Origin: Ascaris suum
Taxonomy: Eukaryota; Nematoda; Chromadorea; Rhabditida; Ascarididae
DNA length: 64,000 nt
NCBI GenBank assembly: GCA_013433145.1
Contig: CM024184.1
Location: 7,254,137-7,318,136 of the forward strand
Reading direction: 5' to 3'
A program made the translations under genes and the position numbers. The notes beneath the pieces were generated by a model, which made no database searches, was not told where the DNA came from, and saw nothing but the letters and a program-made list of their open reading frames with translations. Shown piece after piece: positions 37,362-50,401 of the stretch (within the stretch, counting starts at the first letter, position 1; each line of letters begins with the position of its first letter).

Positions 37362-39433
37362 TATTTGATGTAAAAATTCAGGAAGAACTAGCCTATAAGG
37401 TAGTTCGGTGTGCCCTCAGGTGTGCTCAATATTGCGAAGTGCCATCCAAAACGAATGAACATTTCTCGGTCTTTTTTGAGGAAACCTTGCGTTCTTTCTT
37501 GAGGAGACCTTCGTATTCGAAAGGAGAAAAATGTTTCAGCTGACGACTATCGTTCAATGTGCTTCATTCTATGCGCTCTGCTAGTGTGTCTTCTCGATTT
37601 TCAGTGGTTCGACGGCGATCCTCAGTTCCTCATTCTTTTATCCGCCTTGACACACGTCCAGTTACGGTTGATCCTTGATAACCCTGAAATGGTATGATTT
37701 CATTAATCATCCAACATCCTTCATTAATATACAGATGGCGATTGCTTCGAATATTTAGAACTAAGAAGGGGCTCATCCATGCACTTAATGTCAAAATGAA
37801 ATGCTTCCGATGCATTACTGTTCTTACTCGTTCTCTCGGCATACGTGTACTATTATTATGCATCCATATGAATCTACCCAAATGTTCTGCGTGACCTCTG
37901 TGCGTATATATGCACGTGTGCACATACCTTTGTGTGTTGGCGCAGGGGAGCATTTCAAACTGTATCCATGCATATATTCTGTCGTATATGCGCGTAAGTG
38001 CGCGTGCGCATACGCTTTCGCAAGAACTAGGTATCTATGAAGAGGTGAAGTATATGTTCCTTTAGGAGTTTTTTTCAAAACCTCACGTTTGGAATCCTGC
38101 AAAAATTTTCGAATCGTTACTTTTGCAGTAAGGAAGGGATACCTATGAAAGTTATTAAGCTAAAAGGTAAGAAATAATTTCGTGGACGGGCATAAGGCGA
38201 TATTTGGGTATTTGAGGAGTTCGTACAGTCCTCGAAGCATCAGTATATACTTTAATGTTCATGAAACTTGCCAGTAGGAAAAATGCTGAGCTTTGCTTTT
38301 TGCTTTCGTTGATGCGACCAAAGGGCATTTTGCACAGGGCTGGGTTCTGCGCTGCGCATTGCAATCGATTTAAGAGGGGAACCTGGCCGCCGTGAGAGGG
38401 AACCGCAGCGTGCAAATTTTGGCCGAAATCACTTGTCGCTGGCCACGTCATTCAATGCTGTTTTTTATTTGTCATGTTTGCTTGAATGGAAATTGATTTC
38501 CTTAGAAGCCATTTCAAACGGCTAAAAATGGACTTCTATGTTGAAAAACTTTCTCTCTTTGTCCGTTACCTTTTCACTCTTTTGAACTTCTTTCTGCATC
38601 GGATGTAATAAATTCTTTAAGCCAATTAAGCGTCTGGAAATGTGCAGGATGTTCAGTTTTGCTCGTTCAGAATGCTGCTATTTATATCACTGTGCCCGCA
38701 GTTTTAAATTGTTCTGTTGAGGATTTTTCTCGCACCTGAGTGGCTCTAAATGACGCAGTCATTGTGGTTAAAGGATATAAGACTATGCAAGTGGTAGTGT
38801 TGACGGGCACATCCACTTGCCATACCTTCTTGTACGTCCTGTTCGTTGCATTGTCTGTCTTCGTTTGTTGGTGTCGATCATCTATAATCCGTCACTGTTC
38901 ACAGCCTTCCTCACATTCTCTTATTTGTTTCCTTTCGTCTGGAGGGACTCTCTAACACGGGCCATGCTTATCACCTCAGTAAAGTCTTTTCTCGCAATCC
39001 CCTCCTAACCAACCACAAAAGTGGGCATCAGTTCACAATCAAGAACAATTTTGACGCGGATGTACCGTGCAAAATGTAGTCTTCCTGCACATTCATCGTC
39101 GCGTTTTGCATTTCCAGTTCATTGCTCTGGCAGAAGAAGCAAGAGGAGTTTAAATAGTACTTAAGAGAGGGATTGAGGGGAGACTACTTGCAATGTCCGG
39201 TCTATCGTGCCTCGCACTTTTTTCGCGTTCAACCTCTCTCTCTCCTCTGCATTCCTTTCTTACTTCAGTAGTGCTTGTTGCGTGCTTCCGCAGTTATTTA
39301 ATTACTACAAGAATAAACGCCAGTAGACTTTTATTCACTTCACTGTTTATTCGTATCCACATCCATAAAATTATACTTTATACACTCTCCAACTCCTAGT
39401 TATCCCTGGATTATTTAAGAGTTTTGCTTGCAG

Positions 39434-39522
39434 ATTAACGTCGAGGATCTCATTTCATGTGCCACACTTGGGGAGTCGTTCATTCAGTGTGTTGAAGAAG
39501 GTGACTTCCTTGATGATCAGCA
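39434..39522 (+). CDS. Exon of an unidentified plus-strand gene (1)
   Basis: Strong borders: acceptor gttttgcttgcag and donor GTAAGT. The frame reads INVEDLISCATLGESFIQCV then EEGDFLDDQ, an acidic helical-looking segment without stops. The two leftover bases join exactly to the next exon at 40134 to keep frame. No family recognised. Confidence 0.55.
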
Positions 39523-40133
39523 GTAAGTTCTCTAGCTGCAATCCTTTATTCCACTTTGTTTTCTGATTATCGTTTCAGGTTGAACGAATGAGCTAATGAG
39601 GTGAACAGTTGAAAAAGGGCAAGGGTTGGGAGCTTTGTAAAAGCGGGATTGCTGCTGCGAAATCAATTATGCGACTCCGTCCTGCTGGCAAATAAGTGCG
39701 GAATTAACTATTTCGAGGGTCCGATTGATTCACAAAATTAGAAACTGGTGGTGCTTCAAGAGTTGAGCTGTAGTATGAGACATTAAGGTAGGTAGTACCT
39801 TATGTGCTTTGAGTCAGATTGTGAGAAATATGGGGACAAGCCGTTATGCATATATGCCGTCTTAGATGTCAGCAGTTCGGCTTGTTGGACGAATTTTCCT
39901 TCGCTGGAAGTCGTTTCTCGCAGAGAATGTTCCTTGCAATGAAGGCTGTCTTGTATTTGTTGGCCCTTCTTCCCGCATCCCACCCCTCCTCCTTTCCTTA
40001 GAAGAAGGCAAAAATCTTCAAAAGTTTATGCTTAAGCATTCTTCTTGCACCTTAGGGAGTTTACATGTAACTTTTGATTGGTGCGTCTGGGTATTTTTCA
40101 CGGCGCTATCAGTTTAGATGTTTTAAGTTGCAG

Positions 40134-40284
40134 TTTTCATGTGCTTATCAGTGATGCCTGTGCACCTGTGTGCGAATATTTCAACAAGATATACCTGGAT
40201 GCTTTTCGAGTTAAGGTGCAGCTTATACATAACGTCCAAAAACTTCGACATCTCCTCAGTCAGCGCGCAAACTCAGATAATTGA
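40134..40284 (+). CDS. Exon of an unidentified plus-strand gene (2)
   Basis: Acceptor ttttaagttgcag. In the phase set by the previous exon it reads FHVLISDACAPVCEYFNKIY, then LDAFRVKVQLIHNVQKLRHL and ends at a stop at 40282-40284. It could be the last exon, or splice out earlier at a GT such as GTGCAG after the codons for FRVK. The amphipathic helical character resembles alpha-helical repeat proteins. Confidence 0.5.
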
Positions 40285-40970
40285 AAGAAGTCAAGGCACG
40301 TAGCGCATTCAGTCTTCCTCTTTCTCAGTAGCACTGCGCTGAGCCCTTCTCCATCTCGTGCTCCTCCCCTCCTCGCCTCCTACACCTCGCCTCGGTCATA
40401 GAGTTGGGGGGGGGGGGGTTGAGTTTCTCATTTCTTCAAGTATTGAGTCACTTCCTCGTGTCTGAAGTTCTGACTGCTCTTCCATGTTCCCATCCTTCAT
40501 AAGAAATTTTTCAGGAAGTACTGCTTAGCGAGTCAAAGTTTTGAAATACACAGATGCGGTGAAGGTCCGCACATCACATTGCATGGTGGTAAAGGTGAAC
40601 ATCTAAGCACCCTGCCGCTGATCTTATTACACGTGATGGGAAAAGATGTTTTGCTTATTGGAACTGAAAGTTATGAGGAGGGAAGCGTGAAACGCCGTAT
40701 CCACTGACGCCATCGATTCATCTTTTGCATGTTCTGTTGGTCGCATTTTTTGAGGTGCCAGAAGGATCTCTCATACCCGTCACAACTCGTAGTGGATAAA
40801 ACACATGATCGATAAATCGTCTGCGATTATAATGAATTCAGAGGAACCGGGAAGTTGTTAATATCAAACGCTTTTTTTGCGTTTTTATTGCTTTGGCTTC
40901 TCAAGAATTATGTCTTCGGCATGGATATTTGCAGAGCGACAATGGTTGGTCGCAGCTGTCAGGAATGTGT

Positions 40971-41146
40971 TTCCTATGTATGTGAATACCTGGTTGAGTG
41001 CCGCAAAGATGAGACCGTCGAGTTGCAGTCAAGTGCGGAAATTGTTCTCTATCGATTCATTTGTTCATATTTGGCTATTGGAGGCCACAACACTATTAAT
41101 AGCAGTTTGATTGACGATGTGCTTCTTGCCCTTGTTGACATTGCGA
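40971..41146 (+). CDS. Candidate helical-repeat exon, unidentified
   Basis: After acceptor cgcagctgtcag the frame reads ECVSYVCEYLVECRKDETVE, then AEIVLYRFICSYLAIGG and SLIDDVLLALVDIA, with donor GTAAGT. The pattern of paired amphipathic helices is HEAT/ARM-like. A second frame is also open over part of this stretch (RQWLVAAVRNVFPMYVN), so the reading is not certain. It may belong to the same gene as 39434-40284. Confidence 0.4.
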
Positions 41147-41619
41147 GTAAGTGGTTTTAAGGCAGATATTGAATACTTTCAAGTATTTAGCAAGGATGTC
41201 TCGAACTATCTTGATGAAACGCGTTTTTACTGCTTAATGCTCTTTTCTTTACGGATACCCGAATATCTTCTTTTAATGTCTCTTCTTTCAGTTAAGTCGT
41301 GTGTTATTGGGTGCGGAGACACCGAAATGTTTCATGTGAATCTGTATTGCACTTTCAAAATCTCTTGGGACGGGTGGGCATGCCAGCAGGATGTTTTGAA
41401 TCACTCGCTTGATGGAGTGGGTTATTACACTGCGAATGGTGACGCCAGTTGCTAGTTCGAAGTATGTAGAATCGGCATTCTACTGTTTGTTGAAATGTAT
41501 GTTGTGCTCGTGCTTTGATCCCTGAATGTGGACGCTGTCGACTGTTTCTTTTGGTCAACGTTTGAATGAAATTGATCAAAATGGAAAGTGAGTGCTGTTG
41601 AGCACTTAGGTGTATACGC

Positions 41620-41766
41620 TTGATGCGTAAACCTGGGATTCTAGATCCGCTCGAAAGCGATGGAAACGACGTAGTGGATGGGGCTGAGAGCCACATCGAA
41701 TGTTTAACTCAAAGATTTTGTCATCCGACTTTAGTACATTGCTCTCACTTCACAACTTTTTTCAGT
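41620..41766 (+). CDS. Weak candidate exon, unidentified
   Basis: The plus-strand frame includes ILDPLESDGNDVVDGAESHI then ECLTQRF, an acidic stretch typical of a linker. Splice borders were not fixed. It lies between stronger candidate exons on the same strand. Confidence 0.25.
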
Positions 41767-43504
41767 TGTGTGTGTGCGTTTTTTTGGAACGGTTCTGACG
41801 AATAATCAGCAAATTTACTTGCTGTGCTATTGCAGAATCATTGCAGAGGATCTCAGTGCTGTTGGTTTTGCAGTATTTATGATGTCGTGGGCCGGAATCT
41901 TCGTTGCATCTCATAAAATTTTTTGTAAAGCATTGACATTCAACCTACCTCGTTTCTTCTTTAGTTTTATAGAACGAGAATCGCACAGGTTGTTCCTAGG
42001 TCAGCAGTGGTGAAGTTCATCAATAGCACATATTAAAGGGCGTTCTTGCGAGCATGGTGATGCCTCGGTGGTGGAAATGCTATTGCCGAGCCTACCGAAT
42101 TTTAATTCACTGCCGAGTTCGTGTCTCGATCTGATTGTGTCGTGTTTGGAGAGGCAGTCTTCGATTGGCGATTGTGCTCGACTCTCTGCGAAGGTAGCTT
42201 TCTGTCTGAAAAGTTTGTGGTACTGACATTTGTAGCATAAGGTTTTTCGGACGGAGCTCGCTAATCTTTTGTTTTCAGAGAACATCATAATTGTATTTCG
42301 TCTTCTGAATGATTTCTAAATTATTTCTTAAGTATTACAAATTCTTATTTGATGTCAGTTAAAATCTGCGTGTGTTTTGTTATTTGAACGCTACTCGAAT
42401 GCTCTCGCTTTGCGTTTCTTTGAGCAGTATGCTTGGAAAACTCTGTGCATATGGGAAAGGTCGTCTGTGGACTTCTTTCCTTTTTCTAAGTTTCATATGT
42501 TTTCACTTCGATAAGTTCTTTCCCCTAATCCTATAGGTTTTTTCCTAGACCCCCAACCCCTCCGTTCAGTGGACATTCACATTTTGTCAAATGGGTTCTG
42601 TCAAAAAGGAAGGGATGTCTAGATCTTCAGCTGTTTTTCTCTCATAGGATTTTCTCAACAAATACTATCAGGGAATGGTAGTGTATCCCTCAGGTCATTT
42701 CTTTTCTTCTTTACTTAAACTACGGGAGTAGGCAGACGAAGCTTTGTTGTCAGTGATATTACCCTCACCTCATGAAACTTCCTGAGCTCATCATTCGGCT
42801 GTTCTTTTGCGCGTGCGAGCTTAAACTGTATGCATATGATGAAATCTTCAGCACATGAGTGCATCCGTCTTTCAATCATTTCCTTAGCGCACATTGGTAT
42901 CGTTCGCTGCATATCCTTTTTGCACACTGTACTTGCTGGTTTACTCTGTCGTCGCTTGTAGTCTTTCACTTTCCTTTAGGCATTTTTTTACATTTACGAA
43001 CGGAATTCAAACTGCCCGCTTGCTGAATACAACCTCAAACAATATTGGTTAAATTTGCGAAGGACGCATCTACTTTCTTTCATTCAGGCTCAGCGAATTG
43101 TGCAGCTTGAGCGAAATGAAATGATCCGTGGCAGGACGGATTTGGTCTGGGGTTTTTAAATGCTCCTAAATGGTTCGTAGAAAGACGCAGTATTGGTTCT
43201 TTCGTATTGTTCTTTGTGACATTCCGATAGACATTTCGCTTTGTCCAGTAAAATGCAATGATTTATGTCGCACTAGTGCTCTTTTCCGTCTCTCTGTTTT
43301 CTATGCATTTTTACTTCCGAAAATGGTTATTTTAGCCGTTCAGCGCTTCAAACGAAGGGAGGAGGGAATAAATTTTATAGTGTAAGTGGCGGGTATGATC
43401 GGATATTGTGGTGTTGATTGAGCCGAACTGTTTATAATCTGATGAATGATAGTGAAAATTCATGGTCAATCTTAGTTGCACTTCAGATTATTTCGAGGCT
43501 TCAG

Positions 43505-43636
43505 GTTGCACGTGTCGTCGATGAGCTGAAGGACCGCAGCAATTGGTATATGGAAGGAAGTCTTACGTCGGCCAAACAACTGGCGCAGAAGCTAGGCAGC
43601 AGAGATTTGATTGAAGCTTTCTCGGCGCTGAAATGA
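43505..43636 (+). CDS. Candidate terminal exon, unidentified
   Basis: After acceptor cgaggcttcag the frame reads VARVVDELKDRSNWYMEGSL then TSAKQLAQKLGSRDLIEAFS and stops after ALK at 43636. The helical, charged composition is strongly protein-like, and the stop fits a last exon. Family not recognised. Confidence 0.5.
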   Translation, partial: VARVVDELKDRSNWYMEGSLTSAKQLAQKLGSRDLIEAFSALK

Positions 43637-44499
43637 AGTTTTATTCGCTTGCATCTTTGACTGCTTCAATTCGAGTTGTCACAGTTGCTGTGGAAAGGCA
43701 CTCCGTATTTTATTTTCTGTGAGCTTACCTAGTCTCATAGAGATAGGATTTGATTTCTGATATAATGACGTAGGATTTGATCATCTCTATGCAAGTTTAT
43801 ACTGCTCCGATGTGTTTTGCAATTGCAGCAGGATTCGGCATTAGAGACAATAGTCTGCTTGAGTTGAAGCAGCGTCATGAAATTTATATGTGTTTAGAAC
43901 ATAAAGGAAATAAATTATTAAAACGAAGTGCCGACTTTGACGGGCCCTCTACATTTGCGTGCGCGTCCACTGATAGTTTCATTTGGCGAGGAGAAAGTTG
44001 CTGTCAATGAGCTATAAACAGGAAGTTGAGATAACTGGTGATGGAGGGTAAATGAAAGGTCGGGAGAGCCCTCTCCCCCCCCCCCCCCCCCATTCCCGTG
44101 AAATACGCATATTCGCGTGATAGATCATCAGGCTAATCGGTCATGCAAGTAAACAGTAAGAAAGTGGCAAAATGTTCGATGGCGTTTATCATGGAAACAT
44201 TTGGTTGTAGAATTTCTTAACCAAGAAAGTCATTTTAGTCTACGCTTGATCGTCCTAAGCAAGGTATAACTTGCATTTTTCAATGATATTGAATAGATCA
44301 CCTCAAATCGTGGGTTGTGGACGCCATGCGCGCAGATATTGATGCGCACTTCCGTAATTAAATGGTTTGTTAAATTGTTCTTTCTACGACTCGTCAAATA
44401 TGGTGACAGTGACCATTTGGTTAAAGTGGTTTGTAGTCGGTTGGTCGCTGGGTGGGTGTGTTTATTATCGGTTTATTGTTTTTATATGCTTTTCCAGAT

Positions 44500-44586
44500 T
44501 TCTACAAAAGCATGTTATATCGATGTTCATGCGTTTGTATATGATTTGTTCGGCATTCCCAGCTCTCGAACCGCAGAAGCTTAAGC
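44500..44586 (+). CDS. Weak candidate exon, unidentified
   Basis: Acceptor gcttttccag is followed by two competing frames. One reads ISTKACYIDVHAFVYDLFGI and stops after SSRTAEA. The other reads FLQKHVISMFMRLYMICSAF and continues about 60 codons. I cannot choose between them; at least one may be a real exon of the 39-45 kb gene. Confidence 0.25.
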
Positions 44587-45334
44587 TGCAAGACTTGGAG
44601 TATGTAGTCCACTACATCAGCAGTTGTTTTTACCCTCAGTTTCACCATAGCTGGTCACTATTCTGTGGGCATTTTATGTCTTAATATGCTGGTGGATATT
44701 CGGACCGGCAGGTCGGAATGCAAAAGCCCATGTTATGCTGGCCTACCTGGCGCAAATCCATTATTTGAGTAATAGATATGACTGGTTGAATTGGGTCGGT
44801 CTAGCTGATGAACCACGTCATTCATTTCTTCAAAGGAAACTTGACGGCTGTTGAATAAATTACATTAGAACGATAATGTGGATAAGCAGTCAACATTGGA
44901 ACGTAATTTGTATGGAAATGAAATAAAAGATTGTGGGTTTGCAAATACGCACATACGATATTGCAGGTAATGTGGATTGTGGGTCCTTGCCGCGACGCGT
45001 TAGTTCGAGGATGAGACGTTGAGACGGCGCAGACTTTCCTTTCATGAAGCCTTAAGAAGCTAGCTATATGCCTCATGCTTTAAAAAGCCTTAAGACCCTA
45101 AGAGGTCGCCTTAGAAGGCATCAGAAGAGGGTTTCCACATTAAAAGTCTTAAGTGGTCTTAGAGCATTTTTCGTGATAAAGTTATCATCTCTAATTCGTG
45201 ACGTAAGGAAACTGAGGCAACGCGTAGACATTGGACGATCAGTATTTGGGTGTTAGTTCGTTTATTCATTCGTTAGCGAGAAACTTGTTTCTGGGCGTTT
45301 TAACAATACAACCAAATTGGTACGCGATATTCAG

Positions 45335-45500
45335 GAGTGGATCGTTTGTAGGAGGAAGTAGTTTCGCTGATGTTTTTAATCGCAATAGTCTGGCTTTAAG
45401 GCAAGACCTCATGTACCACCTTGAGCCATCGACTGTACAGCTTACTCGAATTGAGCAGTTCATTTCGTCCTCAGGCCAGAAAGTTACGTGTAATAGCTGA
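45335..45500 (+). CDS. Candidate terminal exon, unidentified
   Basis: Acceptor gcgatattcag, then a frame with GSFVGGSSFADVFNRNSLAL, DLMYHLEPSTVQLTRIEQFI and a stop after CNS at 45500. Composition is protein-like. It could close the gene that starts near 39.4 kb, or be a separate gene, since a stop-ending exon already exists at 43636. Confidence 0.4.
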
Positions 45501-48067
45501 CATTCTGCCGCAATGTAATTCTGACACTTGATCGATCAGCACTGTTGTCTTATGAGCAAAAAGATGGAGCGTTCGACAAGACGAAACTCACTTCAGGTTT
45601 CGTTCATTGAAGACCAAGACAATAAAGGCCTGGCAACGCTGCCTTGCGCGATAACTGAGGTTGTAACACTTTCAGGAAACTCATTTTAATATATCGGTCA
45701 GCAGGGGATCCATTTGGGTAACGAATAAAGAGTACAGTGTTCTGGTTTGATGTGGCTATCCAGAACGAAGGCATTTTGTAAACTATGCGGACTATGTCCG
45801 TTCCAATCTTTCATCTAAAAACTGACGCGCGGACACCACTTGCCTCATTTTTGCTCATTTGCTAACGGCCGAATCATCCTAATGTTTGCATAATGAGTTT
45901 CTAGAAACAACTCTGGGCGCAGTGGTTGATGAGTTGAAACTATTCGACGGATAGACTCATGCATACAAGCAGTGTCTTCTTAGAATGTCCCCTACATGCC
46001 ATCTCTAAGAGCTCGGGAGAATGTAGACCCCCTCACATTCTATTTATTAATCGACGCGAAAGGAAAACAAACTCTACCATTTATTGATCATAATGATCGA
46101 TAAAAATTTCTCTGGGTCTGAAATAAGTGGAAAGCACTCGGTTGAAGGCGACCGAATTTCAAAAATAATCGTTGGTTCATGATTAATGATGCTCCGTAAA
46201 AGCAGAACTTCGGTTGCAACTGACCACGCTTCAAAAATTTCAATCAGCGTCGCCCGAAATATTAGAGCAAGGCCAGATTTCAGCTGCCACTGAAAAAACC
46301 AAGGAAGGTGAAAATTGACTGAGGCTCGTAAAAACCGGCCGAATTCCATCTGGTTGGTTGTCGGCGCTATAGTTTATACTTATAACCTGAGAAAAGTAGT
46401 TGATAAATCAAATGTAAATGGAGGCGGAAAGCGTACTCGTTGTGATGCCGAAGGAAAATGTTTTTTCATTGTCAAGACCTGATTTTCCAGGAAAAGCTTC
46501 CAGCTAGGTCTGCAAGTTGTATGCTCTAGGCACCCTACATGGTGAGATGCATTCTTTTTACGAGTAAATTTGGAGGAAACAAACAAAATATGCATGTTGG
46601 AGAGTAGCTTGTGTGATGAACACAATTTCCTTGCGCCTTCTCTGCGCAGGATTTATTTCATACCTGTCTTCCCCGGAAATATATGGGTGGCGCGTGTCTT
46701 ATCTTTGTAGCTTGATGTGCCTGTAACGTCTTGCCTTCGTTGTGTGGGACATTTATACAAGGAAAAAAGCAATATAAGAAGGTCATGCGTGCAAAAACAG
46801 AGACTTCCGTTTCAGCTATAAATCTGAGCGAGATGTTTGAAGTTTCAATTTCGCAGTGTGGACATGATGGTGTGGCAGGTGGACAATGTTCTTTATTCCT
46901 TTTTTTTGAGGAACGCATTTCCTTCAGACATTTAAATCGATTTAAGTGAAGCTGCTTGTAATCATTTATAATTTATCGTCAACTATATGACTATTTATGT
47001 GCAGCTCAAAAAGAACAGGAAAGCATAAAAAGAAATGGAGGAAAAAAAAGAAGAAATGAAGTAATTGGGAAGAAAGACTTGAAAAAAAGCAGAAAATGGA
47101 CATCAGTTCCAACTCGCGTACCTGGAATTTCTTTTGGTTCTGATTCCGATCTTTTGGAAACCCCCTTTCAGCGCAAACTATGGTTTTCATACAAATATAT
47201 TCAGTCTTTTTTTTCCCGCTAATTTCCAATTTTGTTTTATTTTCCACGCTTTTAAGACTCGCAACACCAGCTCTTTTTTAAAGACTCCAGCGATTTTTTC
47301 AACCTTTCTCGATGATATGAGCGTATCCTTTGCGCTTTTTTTAATGTCATATTTGGAAGCTTTTCATCCTTTTTTTTCTCACTGCTCTTTCTCTTGTAAC
47401 ATTTTGAGCTTTTTTCTGAATAAATAACGCTCGTAAAACATGATACCATTGCTTGTTAATATAGGTGAAATATAGTAGTATGAATGTCGAATATAGAATT
47501 ATAACTGCCTTTTACGATGCGAGTTAAAGCAACCTTAAAAGACCGTCAGTATCTACCCACTACTTCCTGCAAACTTTACTCCTACTTCCCATCTCATAAC
47601 AACAATATTATTGTTATTGAGTTATCTGCAAAAGTTCACAATTTGCAATTTTTTGCGTATTATCATCTGAGGGACTTTTAAACGGAGAGCATCAAGTCCT
47701 CTTTAGCACCGTGCAATTTTGCGAAATGGCCTTTTTTGACGAAATATGCGTGATTACGATAAATGTTGCATGCTTCATCCGCCCTTCGACACGCATTTGA
47801 ACGCTAAACTTTTCGAATGAAATGTTGAAGTTTTCTTCAGATCAATCAGTTTCAGGCGAAATCTTGATTACACCGGGATGATATTAGTGAAGAGTAATCA
47901 GTCTTTATTCAAATGAACAGAGAAAACTGCGCAGCGGTACTATAGTTTTAGTGGAAAATGTGTGAGCTGTTCGCAAGTCGGCGATTTGAAAGCGAATTAT
48001 GAGCACTAATTTTTCACCGCAATACGCAACTACATCTGAGTGAATACCTGAATACTTAAATGCTTTC
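45501..48067. other. No assignable gene
   Basis: AT-rich sequence with homopolymer T/A runs and short open frames lacking family motifs. The two opposing frames around 46658-46949 are not convincing on either strand. Confidence 0.4.
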
Positions 48068-48260
48068 CTACATACACTTGAACACATATAGTTGATCATT
48101 GAGGAAAATAATTGAACAAACCGAAGACGTCAGCCGTGAAGACTTCTTGCACGTTACAATCATTATCACCATAACAGCGAACATCCCGATGAACTCTGAG
48201 CCACCAATGAAAGCCGACATTGCACAACCAGCATTCATCATACAGCAGGCCATCACGAGC
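48068..48260 (-). CDS. Weak candidate exon with a membrane segment
   Basis: Acceptor ctcatttctag on the minus strand is followed by a frame reading VMACCMMNAGCAMSAF then IGGSEFIGMFAVMVIMIVTC and KKSSRL. This is a hydrophobic helix followed by a basic stop-transfer signal. A second frame is also open. No partner exons or family were identified. Confidence 0.3.
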
Positions 48261-49462
48261 CTAGAAATGAGATGACGTCCTGATGGCTCATGGCGATCGG
48301 CTTCCTATCAATTTGTACAACTGCTTTATTGCAAACTTCCTCTATAGTTCAGAGAAAAAACAAACTGTCTGCGTGCTAGAGTGATAAAATTATGCGCTTT
48401 TTGCATCTTTTACATATGCGTTGTTATTGCTGGATGATAAAAACTGTCGCGAGGCGCCATATAACGGACATATATGAGCGTATTTCCGGACCATATTCCG
48501 ACTTAGTGTTCGTTGCCACATCGAACCACATTAGGATAGAAGAGCAAAAGAGAACGAGAGGAGAGAATGAATCGATCTTGCTATGAACGCCGAATGTTAG
48601 AAGATCGCCTCATCCGCCTGTCGACATTCAGCGTTTCAAGTGTGTCAGGTACAGGTTTCGTGCCACTTTTCAGCTTCGTGATTATGCGTACGATGGACAA
48701 CTCCGGCGACTTGGTACACCTCCCAACCATTGCAGAAAATATGCTACGGCCAAGAACGTGGCTATACTGTATAAGCGTTGCTCGTCTGCGACAGATTATA
48801 AATGGTTCTATACTGACGTTGGCAGATGCTGACAGCTGCCCCTATATTTCTTACAGCCAGTTCCAAATGTGAGGGAAGAATTGAATGGGGGCAGCCGATG
48901 GGAATTTCTTTTTTCGGTAACCAACTGAAGGCGCAGTCACTTGCAACCGGAATTCTGTCAAATGCATTTCGGGAATGTCAGTCGGTCACCCAACGATAAC
49001 AACTACCGAAAACCGAATTTCAACTATAGTCAAAAAGTCAAATGAGCGAAAACCGAACTTTGCATGGTAGAGACCCGTCGAGATTTCGGTTTCTGGTCGA
49101 AATCCGATCGTTTAACATCGCGAAATACTTGTCCTGCAAAGGAACCTAATGAAAAATTTTGACACTAGGGCAGTATCATTCGCTAAAAAAATTTCAACAC
49201 AAACAGAAAAGGAAGGAAGGCGGAGATGAATCTCTGCAAGAACAAGCGTGAGTAAAATATTTGTCCAAATCTGGCGCTGCCAACCAACGCATCTCGTTAA
49301 CACCGCAGTTGGCCCTGCATTTTTACTTCGCAACCTTTAGAGATTTCTTCGAAATAGTGATAAGAGAGGAGGCTCCACGTCATCTTCCTTCTTAGCCTAC
49401 TCCATACCACCAACCCAGAAAAACAACAACTTTAAGCAAACCCAAATGTCACCCACTTACCG

Positions 49463-49545
49463 GCGGTGCTGCCAATCGGCACCTCCAAATGAAATCTTTC
49501 CGATACCTGTGCTACTTCCGCACGATCGGTTCACGAGAATTACTG
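49463..49545 (-). CDS. Possible last kinase-domain exon
   Basis: Borders look real (acceptor gcgaatttacag, donor GTAAGT) on the same strand and downstream of the kinase exons. Two frames are open: one reads LVNRSCGSSTGIGKISFGGA, another contains TDRAEVAQVSERFHLEVP. The latter could be the N-P-x-D-R helix-I region of a kinase if one or more bases are missing before TDR. I cannot decide from sequence alone. Confidence 0.3.
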
Positions 49546-50189
49546 TAAATTCGCTGATCTTTACAAATTAAATCAATACAGCAAGTTGTCAGGTCCGCCC
49601 GTTCAGTCCAAGCGCAAACGTTGTTGGCGGGCTTCTGCTAAATAGGTTGAAAGTATCACGCCGCTCCGCACATATGCTGCTGTGATTTCGCAAATTCCGT
49701 CATGTAGCAACAAACGCGCATGCAAAAGTCAATCGAACAACAATTTACTAGTTGGTACTCACTCACTGAATGTAAATGTGTAAATATCCACCGCAACAGC
49801 AACTTCGGTAAAATAATTTTGAAGGCAAGTTCGTTATCAGTATATTTATTCACCATCGGGTCCTACCTTTTTACCTTTTCTTGCTGTACAGCTTAAGATA
49901 AACGGAAGTAAAAAAACGTACAACAAATCATACGCCATCCAATACAATACACAAACAAGCCAAAGAGCGGTGAGTTGTACAGCAAACAATCATGCGATGA
50001 AACAGTTCACGCAATACGCAACGGTGAAAACAATATGGGACACTAACAAAAAAAAAACTCGTTTCTTGTGCGACTGGAGTATTCGCACATGACAAAATCT
50101 ACCTATGCAAGTTAGCCATCACGACCACATGCAAAATCACCGATAAGGTGACCGGCCGCAACAAAACTAAATTAAGAATGCTAGCCTAC

Positions 50190-50401
50190 CGTGTTCCGTG
50201 AACTGGAGCAAATAAGCACTACAATCAGAAACTTGAACCGGGTTCGCGAGCGGACCTTTCCGCACGATTTCTTCCCCATTGTGGAACGGAGTTTCTCCGC
50301 ACACCATGATATAAAGCAGAATGCACACAGTTACCAGACCGCTGCCTTCAGATCGTCATATCCAGAGAATAACAACCATTCCGGTGGGATATACACAATT
50401 C
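50190..50401 (-). CDS. PIM-like kinase, activation-segment/helix F exon, frame broken
   Basis: The phase matches the previous exon across an acceptor (ctcttatttaag). It reads GIVYIPPEWLLFSGYDDLKA AVW (the PIM-type P-P-E-W motif in place of the common A-P-E). After losing one base at about 50321-50332 it reads ILLYIMVCGETPFHNGEEIV and RKG. Helix F and the C-G-x-x-P-F block are typical of PIM and related CAMK-group kinases. The donor is GTAGGC. A possible last exon (helix I) lies near 49463-49545 (minus) but its frame is ambiguous. Confidence 0.75.

Noticed and set aside
45029..45170. Cluster of cttaag-containing repeats
   Set aside because: Short, irregular and without consistent period; likely chance or very old slippage.
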